Source of the DNA: Blasia pusilla
Taxonomy: Eukaryota > Marchantiophyta > Marchantiopsida > Blasiales
Direction of reading: 5' to 3'
DNA length: 64,000 nucleotides
NCBI GenBank assembly: GCA_050084515.1
Contig: CM114271.1
Coordinates: 40,176,001-40,240,000, forward strand
Of the stretch, positions 55,838-64,000 are shown piece after piece. Each line of letters begins with the position of its first letter. Position 1 is the stretch's first letter. Below the pieces are notes generated by a model. The model did not search any database, had not been told where the DNA came from, and worked only from the letters and a program-made list of their open reading frames with translations. A program made the position numbers and the translations under genes.

Positions 55838-58800
55838 TTTAAGGTCAGTTGAGGTTGACGCCACCCCCCCAACCCCCGGCAGCTTCCTGGACATGCTCAA
55901 AAGAAGAACCTTGTTCTGACTTAATCTCTCGCATGATGAGAGAACTTAGATTATGGAGATCACACAGAAAATCAAGGCAGTGGTGGTGAAAGACCGAATT
56001 AGTTAAATTTTAGTGGATAGATCTGCACAAACCTGGTGCGACCTTGCCTTTACTCCAGAATTAAATGCTAAAGATGGTTTCTTCCCTGATTATCTTGCGG
56101 TTGCACCAGGCTAGTATACAGACCTGAAGTGCCAAAGTGCTGGAAACAGAAAATCGACATGGTAAGGCTATCTTAGGCTATGTCTGTTGAATCAATGTTG
56201 GCTTAAAGCAATCTTTGCGTCCACCCTTGCATGCAGTTTGGCTTTAATTTACAGTCTTCTGCAGGATATCTATACGACATCTCCATGTCTGATCTGTTGC
56301 ATTTCTTCTTCTTCTTCCAACCGTTTGGCTTAAAATTAGGAGTCTGCAAGGCTTGATCAATAACAATCTAGCACATGGGCCTTGAGTCCTCAGGGCCCCG
56401 GGGCTAAAAGCTTAGAGTTGCCCAGGAGGTTTGTGCTGGCACTGATTTTCTTGATTGGGCTTTGCAAATTTGTTACCAGATTAAGAATAGGTTGTGACCA
56501 TACATCACACATTTGTGTTCTACTCTTCTCAGACTATGTTTCATATCTGCAGCTTTTAGGGGACAATCTAATATTCGACTTGGGACAGCCATGGTTAACC
56601 TGGATGGAAGTTTGCGATGAGCTATTGGGAAGAAGAGATGCCCAAAAAGGGTTGCCATTACTGTATTAACATGCGACGGCGTTGTTTGGTGTTTCTTTTG
56701 CACATATTGTAAGTTGATCCCATGCCCCAGAAGTTCAAGAAAGGCATGAGGGGAATCTTCAAAATTCATGTCTCCTTCCATCCAGATATCTTACTTGCGA
56801 GAAGATAGTTGGAATTTAGAAGTTAGCTGTTGGTCTTTCTAGATTTAAAAGATTTGAGCATGCCTTCTAGGTTGCGCATATGGTGCCCTTTTCAAACATA
56901 TGTATATACCATTGTTTTGGATCCGCACTTGTGTGCATAATTGTTTTCATGTGAATTGCCATCCAGAATCTCCTTTTTTCTTGGAAACTGTGTTACTTCA
57001 AATGGAAGTGGCACTTGGGGCTGATAATAGCACAGTCGAATGAAGGAAATGTATATTTTTAGTGAACATAACAACCTATTAAGGCATCCAAATGGAATAT
57101 AGTTTGTCCTCTCCAAAATACCAAACAAGACATTCATCTAAGAGAGACTGAAAGTTTTTGCAGGAAAGTTCGAGTTTACTGTGCCAAATCCATTCTTGTG
57201 TGAGGAAAGGAAGCAGTTACATCCTCTCATAACTTCTGCTGTGCTGAGCAGGCGAACCAGAGTAGCGGATGTTCTGCTGCTGTCTCGACGACAGTGGTAG
57301 TTTCCTTTGAACATGCGAAGCTACCTCATTTCAACACAATCATGCCAGTTTCTGACCAGGATCGAGGCCTACTTCCCTATTTCCCCAAACTATTCTATAT
57401 ATCTCATGCGGATGTCCAAGATTGGGTTCCTTGCAATGGAAAAGCTTCTCCTTGAATCACCAACTTCTCCACACACAAATGGGAAAACGGGAAGTGAGAA
57501 AATAGCCTGTTCGGAAAATACTCTCTTTCTCCTCACCTTTCTTGCATGCAAACCACCAGCCTACACCCAAAAAATATTGAATGTGATTAATGTGGGGGGC
57601 TTTCGCTCGAGAATGCTATCTTGGTACTCACCTCCCACGCACACAGAGTGCGATACTATACCAAAATGAATTGTTACAGCGCTTTGTTTGGAGCTCACTC
57701 TCTATTTTTCAAGTCTGTTAGTATGTTTCGTTTGGAGCTCATTCTGTATTTTTTAAGTCGGTTAGTATGGTATTTGCATGGAGGCAGTTGTACGTTGCCC
57801 ATGTAAATAATTTTGAGTTCTCTCACCATAAGAGTGAATTTGGTTTGATTGTAATATTAAACATAATTCATGAAAGAATTTTCTTGTAAATTTTTTGAAT
57901 ATATTTTTATATATGAGCACATTTGAGTTGTATTTGAGTCTACATGTATATGAGTTGTGTAGATGATAATAACAATACATGTTGTATAAAAATGTGGAAG
58001 ATAAAATTTATACAAGGTGCAAACAACACCTTAGATGATATTTGTGCAAGGCATAAATCAAATCTCAATATAGAATAGTTCATGCGGTTCTTCAAGTATT
58101 CTTTTGTATTGAACTCAAGAATTATGAAGAAGCAATAGTGAGGGATGATCCTTCAATTATGAAAGTGCCATGATATTTTCTCTTATGCTTACGTTTTTCA
58201 AGACTTGAACCACATAATATTATTTTACAAAAAGGATCTTATTTGAAAGTAAAATAAGAAGTGAGGTAGTTTGGTCCACTAATGGACTTATAATATAATG
58301 GGAAGCAAATTAGTATCGCATGTCATAATTCTTCATGCTAGAGACCTTCTAACTCTTAAAGGTGATGTGTTAATATTCAATGGTTTTATCGTAGAGTCTA
58401 TGTTTCTTTGATGAAGATTAATGAGTCTCCTTCTTGATTCTCTGATGATCCTTACTTATCTATAAGTCATTGTCTCTACTCACCTTTTAGATATGTAGAG
58501 AAAATAATATTGATTAATTAACGAGAAAGAACTACACGACCCTATTGTAGTGAGTTAGAAGTTAAGCTTAACTTCAATAATCTTGCATTGAATTAGAAAA
58601 TGTTCTTTGAGACATGAATCCAAGAAAACCTTCCTCACAATTCACCTTAAATATTGAAATTAAAGTGACCCCTTAGAGACATTAAACCATAAGGAAATGC
58701 TAGAAAATTAAGATTATCACCAAATTATGGCTAGAATGAATTTGTGGAAAAGGGATTCTTAAGTTTAATGGGTCTTAAGAAAATTCCGGACCCTATTGAG

Positions 58801-58974
58801 GTTGGGAAAGTTAAAAATTTAAATAGGGAAAATATATGGCCTTGCGAGCGCATGATGTAGCCAAATATGAAATATACCCTCTACTTGACACATGTCGAGT
58901 TCTCCCCATCAAAATGAGAAGTGTTGAACCATGGGTATTTGCAACCAAGAATTCATCCTTCTATATAAAGACTA
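55838..58974. other. 3' flank of the ZZ gene and intergenic DNA
   Basis: No gene with recognisable features. It probably includes the 3' UTR near 55840-56300. A two-copy 44-bp duplication lies at 57683-57769 (unit GTTTGGAGCTCA-TCT). 57800 onward is A/T-rich. Confidence 0.5.
57683..57769. repeat. 44-bp tandem duplication
   Basis: Two adjoining units share GTTTGGAGCTCA and GTTAGTATG, with a few substitutions. Confidence 0.8.
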
Positions 58975-59160
58975 TCTATATTATTATTGGAGAGTGCCCC
59001 TTCATTTTCAAACTCTTCTCCTCTTGACACTTGTCACTTTCAACCAATAGGATCGTTCGCCTTTAGAACCGATACGATTGCTCGAATTGATTTAAAATGG
59101 CACTTGAGAGTTAACTATGGGAGGCAATTCAAACTCGTGCATCACACGGGCTTACACTAG
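58975..59160 (+). mobile_element. Miniature Helitron (best-preserved copy)
   Basis: 186 bp. 5' A/TCTATATTATTATTGGAGAG; 3' hairpin CTCGTGC-ATC-ACACGGG, then CTTACACTAG/T. A and T flanks are intact. The inner box CAACCAATAGGATCG is shared with the copy at 26876. Confidence 0.9.
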
Positions 59161-59240
59161 TATTATTTAAAGTAAGTCCTAGCCGAAGATTAAATGCATA
59201 AGCTATTTATCCACATTTATATCTCATTAGTAGGAGAGAT

Positions 59241-60094
59241 GAACTCATTTTTATATTATGAAGTAATGAATGAATATCCTATTTCACTATTCAAAAGACT
59301 CAATATGATGCACATATTAGAATCCATAAAAAGTGGGAAAGGAAACATTCTCACCATAAAAGGATAGGGAAAAAAGTGAATGACATAATTTTCCTTGTCC
59401 TTACATTTTATGCACTTTTTGACAACAAGATGGCAGGTAAGAGGGCTTAGAAGTTTAACCAAAAGGGAAAACACAATCCTCTTTTACCATAAAAATGAAA
59501 GGCCACTAAAAAGTGAAAATAGTAGAACTCATTTTTATATTATGAAGTAATGAATGAATATCCTATTTCACTATTCGAAAGACTCAATATTATGCACATA
59601 TTAGAATCCATAAAAAGTGGGAAAGGAAACATTCTCACCATAAAAGGATAGGGAAAAAAGTGAATGACATAATTTTCCTTGTCCTTACATTTTATGCACT
59701 TTTTGACAACAAGATGGTAGGTAAGAGGGCTTAGAAGTTTAGTCAAAAGGAAAAACACAATCCTTTTTTACCATAAAAATGAAAAGGCCACTAAAAAGTG
59801 AAAATAGTAGAACTCATTTTTATATTATGAAGTAATGAATGAATATCCTATTTCACTATTCGAAAGACTCAATATTATGCACATATTAGAATCCATAAAA
59901 AGTGGGAAAGGAAACATTCTCACCATAAAAGGATAGGGGAAAAAGTGAATGACATAATTTTCCTTGTCCTTACATTTTATGCACTTTTTGACAACAAGAT
60001 GGTAGGTAAGAGGGCTTAGAAGTTTAGTCAAAAGGAAAAACACAATCCTTTTTTACCATAAAAATGAAAAGGCCACTAAAAAGTGAAAATAGTA
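59241..60094. repeat. Three tandem ~285-bp units
   Basis: Units start GAACTCATTTTTATATTATG at about 59241, 59525 and 59810 (periods 284 and 285). Units 2 and 3 are nearly identical; unit 1 is slightly more diverged, so the array grew stepwise. Each unit carries the same 72-codon minus-strand frame (59256-59474, 59540-59758, 59825-60043), but it shows no family motif and its conservation follows from the units' youth. Coding is not claimed. Confidence 0.95.
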
Positions 60095-60801
60095 GAAAAC
60101 TAGACAAAGAAGTTAGAAGGCGGGAAGACCAATGATAGAATCCCATACTTGAAACACTAATAGTTGATATTGACTGAAATCTTGATTACCATAAAGGATT
60201 TCTTATAATAGCATTTCTCTCAACAAAGCATGAGTAGAGCTAGCAACCTCATGGCCTTAGGATTTTCCAATATAATAAAAGCACATTGCCTAGAATATAA
60301 TAGACTTACATATCAAAACTTGTCAAAATGAACACTACAGGAATCTACAAGGTATAGGTATGGTCAAGACTAAAGCCTCTAAGTTAACTTGACAACAAGT
60401 ACAAATATGGTTTTACTTTCTTCACATGGAGAGGCTATTAACCCTCCATGTGGCTTGGCCAACGGTCATGGAGTTACATCCTTGTCTACACTATCAACCT
60501 TTAATTTCCCTTTGGAGGTCCCATGTATATCCTATATATCTAGAGGTTATCTATTCTCCCTTTGGTATTTTGGTTTTGCCTTCACTTAGGAGATCACATC
60601 ATTGCCCACTATCATATGCATACACATCGTTACACAATACATAAAATTGTTAGATACACAAACATATATACTAACACCGCATATAATACATCAACCATCA
60701 CATCCAAATGTATACCATCACATGCAGAGGCTTGACAACAAAAATCAGATTGTAAACATACTATATGAATAACATTAATCGAGCCAAACTCATCCTTGTT
60801 G
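60095..60801. other. No recognisable gene
   Basis: Spacer between the tandem array and the LTR-like region of element D; only short frames. Confidence 0.5.
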
Positions 60802-61558
60802 TGCGCATATACATCGCTACACAACATACATCGTTGTCACCAAACACACACACAAACACACACGATCTCATGCTTACTCATGGCATCCAAACAACGAGAC
60901 AAGAAGTACCAAAATATCTCCAATTAAAACAAGGTGAAATCTCTCTCACAACACCATATCATCTCACATGTGTGCACTCTCACATGTCTCTCTCAATATC
61001 AAACCAAACCCACTCTCCTAATGAGAGGCTTGGATTACATTCACAAGGCAAGGGACCATAGATCCGCCGCCTCTTGCCAAGAGGTTCAACAAAGAAAGAA
61101 TGAGCTCTCAAGCTCTCTCTCCTTGAGGTATATCCCTCCCCTCTCCCAAGCTCTCTCCATGGTAACCTATGCTCCCAAGTCATCTCCTTGGCTCTTGACC
61201 TGATGTAGGAGATCAAGGGCCACTTCCCAAAATATAATTTTGACCATATACTCAAAACAATACATACCTAAAATAGTAAGTTCCTCAATATGGCTCCAAA
61301 TGAGCCGAAACGAAGGGGAAACCTGCTCTCTCTCTGGTTTCTCGGGGCCTGAGCAGGTCATCCTCGACCTCTTGAGCATATCCTCTACTACTCGCGAAGG
61401 CGCTCTACTAGATCTCACTGATCTATCCTAAAAGATGTGACAATTGTCGTGTGCATACACATCGCTACACAACATATATCGTTGTCACCAAACACACGCA
61501 CGATCCCATGCTAACTCATGGCATCCAAACAATGAGACAAGTACCAAAATATCTCCAA
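60802..61558 (-). repeat. Terminal (LTR) region of gypsy element D, 3' side
   Basis: Same architecture as 11383-12112: direct repeats at about 60802-60925 and 61452-61558 enclose the block 60950-61441. A minus-strand purine tract (CTAGGGGGGCGA) precedes it on the integrase side. The repeated design in two elements shows that it is a family feature. Confidence 0.65.
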
Positions 61559-61739
61559 TCGCCCCCCTAGTTGGTGGTTAGGTCCCTCTAACTCCAGATA
61601 GCCATCTATTCCTACCAACCATGACATACATCTCTTGGACGCTACGAGCAAAAAGGCCGAGTGCTCATGTGGCCCCATTGTTAGTCACCTCCTTGTCATC
61701 CATGTCACAGACACAAGTCGGAAGCTAAAACTACCTAGT

Positions 61740-62790
61740 CTATGTACATCTAGGATACATCCATTGTCCGTGAGGAACCCTAGTGAGAGGTGGCGTCAAA
61801 CATGCCATATGCCATCCTCTCGAACATCCATCATAGACTAGCATAGTGGCTGCACCACGGGTGGAACCACACAACATACATCGCAAGCATGCAGGAACAA
61901 CTGCTAAGCTCGGATCAACTATATCGTCAATGTTTGGAAGATGACATGGGGCACAATTACGCACATGGTCCTTCCAAACCATACCATCGCGTCCCTTCAA
62001 TAAGAGAACACCGGATGGCAAAATCTCACGCACTCTCAAGATGGTGCGCCCTGCATTCATATCCAATGTCGTGGATGCCGTCTGCTGCAAGTAGACATAA
62101 TCTCCTTGATGAAACCTCTGGATAGTAGGTCGATAACCACCTCCCGGTATAGTTGCATATCTCAATGTATCTCGATGCTGCGCAATCGCCAAGTTCTCAA
62201 ATGCCATGGGCATCACTCTTCGAAACAATTCAGCCCTCTGAGAACATGCTCGCATCCATACATCAAGGTCATCAAGGTTCAACATCTCACCAACATCTCG
62301 ACGAATGGCCACAGGTAAATCTGGCTCTCGGCCATACAAAAGCAAGTACGGTGAGAAAGACGCTAAGGATTCCTGCTTGTTGAATCTGTATCCCATTGCT
62401 AACCACGGAAATTGGAAGTCCCAATCTCCTAGATGACTTCTCTGCAAGCCATATTTGCGTAATTCTCTCTTCACCGTCTGCACAACCCCCTCCGCTAGTC
62501 CATCCGCCTCAAGATGATCTCGCGAAGTAGTACGGTGGTCGATGAGTGTCTGATCACCCAAGGCTTGAAACTCCTCGCGGAACTATGTATCTTGTTCTGT
62601 CAACACCTCAGCTGGTGCGCCGTAATGACTCAACACCCGATCTAAGAAGGCATACGCTACTTCCTCACTCGCTTTATCACGCAATGCAACCAACTCTATC
62701 CACTTGGAGAAGTGCTCAACCATCACCAACACATAACGACTATGGCGCTCTGTCAAAGGTAAAGGTCTTGCAAAATCCAAACTCTATCAA
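61740..62790 (-). pseudogene. Gypsy element D: integrase with PHD-like finger
   Basis: 62583-62780 carries MDFARPLPLTERHSRYVLVM, VEHFSKWIELV and SHYGAPAEVL (integrase core, first and second acidic positions). An open frame of 273 codons (62561-61740) continues with ADGLAEGVVQTVKRELRKY, the third catalytic Glu region, then PYLLLYGREP, GDYVYLQQT, LRVREILPSGVLLLKGRDG, and at the end the PHD-like finger: CLRCMLC, YDGCSRGWHMACL-PPL-VPHG and WMYPRC. The first CxxC is kept here, whereas two other Cys are Tyr; element A keeps those. One frame break separates the core from the C-terminal frame. This is the better-preserved of the two integrases. Confidence 0.9.
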
Positions 62791-63047
62791 TAACCTAAAC
62801 GCGTGATCAGAAGTGGATGAAATTGTGGAGTTGGAGCATTGAACGATGCCAAGACTCGATCACACACCACGCATCTTGCAACAAAGTGCTACATGTCAAT
62901 CTGCATGCCTCGCCACCAATACTGAATTTGGAGCAAGCTATACATCCGCTTCACTCCATAATGACCCAACTCCTCATTGGCATGACGCACCAAATGTGCT
63001 CTCTATAAAGGATGAGGCACTACACGCACTCTACCATCCTTCCATAC

Positions 63048-64000
63048 TCAAAACATATGTGTCCCCTCCCACCAGAACCATCTGGCTCGCTGTAGGATCC
63101 AATCTTGCTCTCTAGCTCCCACTATGCTCGCAACGCTGCTAGTACGCAAGTACTCCAAGACTACTCCATCATCGTGAATATCTCGGCCATCTGTCGTCTC
63201 CTCATCGGCCTCTGGATCTAAGGACTCTCCATCAAATCTTGCCATCAAAGTCTCAACAACCTGGCTCTCCATAGCCAAAAAGCCCAAATAGGCTGACACG
63301 TGCCATCTTGGCACCAACTCCTCATCACTCTCTCCATGCCAACGAGCTCCAGTCGCATCTTGCTAACTCGGGCATAGGTTACGGCTCAAACCAACTGCAT
63401 CATGGTTGAGCATCCGAGGTCTATGCACCACTTGGAAGTCATACTCGTGCAACAAAAGAGCCCACCTCACGAGCTTCCTTGTAAGCTTGTCGGACTCCAT
63501 CAACCACTTAAATGGAAAATGATCAATAATGATGGTAAAGGGATTTTGGAATAGATAACATCCGAAATGTGCAACAACCCACACTGCAGCCAAGCACTCA
63601 TCCTCAAACGAGCTATACTTTGCCTCTGCAGCGTTTTTTGAGCAACTAGCGTAAGCCACCATGAACTCTCTACCATCATCGTCATGCTGAGTGAGCACGA
63701 CTCCAAGCCCCAAAATGCTCCAATCGGTATGCAACTGGAAAGGACGCCCCCTGATCGGTCTCCTCAATATGGGCACGGGCGTCAATCTATCCTTGAGCAT
63801 CTGAAATGCTCTCTCATGCTTATCCTCCCAGTGCCACTCATGATCCACCTTGGTCAGCAAGGTCAGTGGTTTCACAATCGAGCTGAAACCCTTGACGTAC
63901 CGTCGATAGAAGTTGGCCAATCCCATGAATATACGAACTCGACTCACATTTGTAGGGCGTAGAATGCGTGAAATAGCCTCTACCTTCGTCTGCTACATCC
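63048..64000 (-). pseudogene. Gypsy element D: RNase H and end of reverse transcriptase (cut by window)
   Basis: A 194-codon frame (63947-63363) starts with RIFMGLANFYRRYVKGFS, the RT connection, and continues with FQMLKDRLTPVPIL, the RNase H start DWSILGLGVVLTQHDDDGRE, KYSSFEDECLAAVW and LHEYDFQVVHRPRMLNHDAV. 63317-63048 is the tether region before the integrase. The remainder of RT lies beyond the window, so whether element D also carries the methyltransferase cannot be seen. Confidence 0.9.

Noticed and set aside
59256-60043. Three near-identical 72-codon frames as a small gene family
   Set aside because: They follow the tandem unit exactly, have no motif, and the units are too young for conservation to mean selection.
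59241-60094. CRISPR-like array
   Set aside because: Units are about 285 bp and contiguous without spacers, in a eukaryotic genome.

Overview
The window is repeat-rich nuclear DNA of a green plant, probably a non-seed land plant or close streptophyte relative; the species cannot be fixed from the sequence. The evidence is a plant-type CKS1 gene, a multi-exon aldo-keto reductase, TTTAGGG-type telomeric motifs, GT-AG introns, a fragment of plastid atpA, and plant-style Helitron, PIF/Harbinger, Ty3/gypsy and LINE remains. Only three host genes look intact or nearly so: an AKR4-type aldo-keto reductase (5683-8133, minus, nine exons), the cyclin-dependent kinase subunit CKS1 (47832-48684, plus, three exons), and a 1215-residue protein with four tandem ZZ-type zinc-finger repeats followed by about 900 residues of coiled coil (51491-55837, plus, five exons).

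Layout. 1-2.9 kb: decayed Helitron remains. 3.4-4.5 kb: 5'-truncated non-LTR element tail with a putative restriction-like nuclease. 5.7-8.1 kb: the reductase. 8.9-11 kb: a 403-bp direct duplication. 11.4-21.4 kb: a minus-strand Ty3/gypsy element (element A) with gag, protease, an inserted DNMT3-type cytosine methyltransferase, reverse transcriptase, RNase H, and integrase with a C-terminal PHD finger. A 156-bp plastid atpA fragment sits in its protease region. 24.3-26.8 kb: a plus-strand relative (element B) that stops inside the methyltransferase. 28.7-34.6 kb: a decayed autonomous Helitron (Rep plus Pif1-like helicase). 37.8-40.2 kb: a decayed PIF/Harbinger transposase with an opposite-strand trihelix/SANT-like partner. 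41.2-44.1 kb: a third, very worn relative of the gypsy family (element C), also with a methyltransferase trace. 44.6-46.9 kb: three miniature Helitrons. 47-56 kb: the gene island with CKS1 and the ZZ/coiled-coil gene. 59.2-60.1 kb: three 285-bp tandem units. 60.8-64 kb: a fourth gypsy relative (element D), cut by the window edge.

The strongest unusual signal is the gypsy family. It appears to have captured two chromatin modules, a DNMT3-like methyltransferase between protease and RT and a PHD finger at the integrase C-terminus. The first is seen in three copies and the second in two. The second signal is the ZZ gene: four repeats are split by introns at the same alignment column and the same phase, the mark of repeated exon duplication. 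The third is a set of miniature Helitrons of about 170-210 bp whose 3' hairpin resembles that of the autonomous Helitron, which may have mobilised them.
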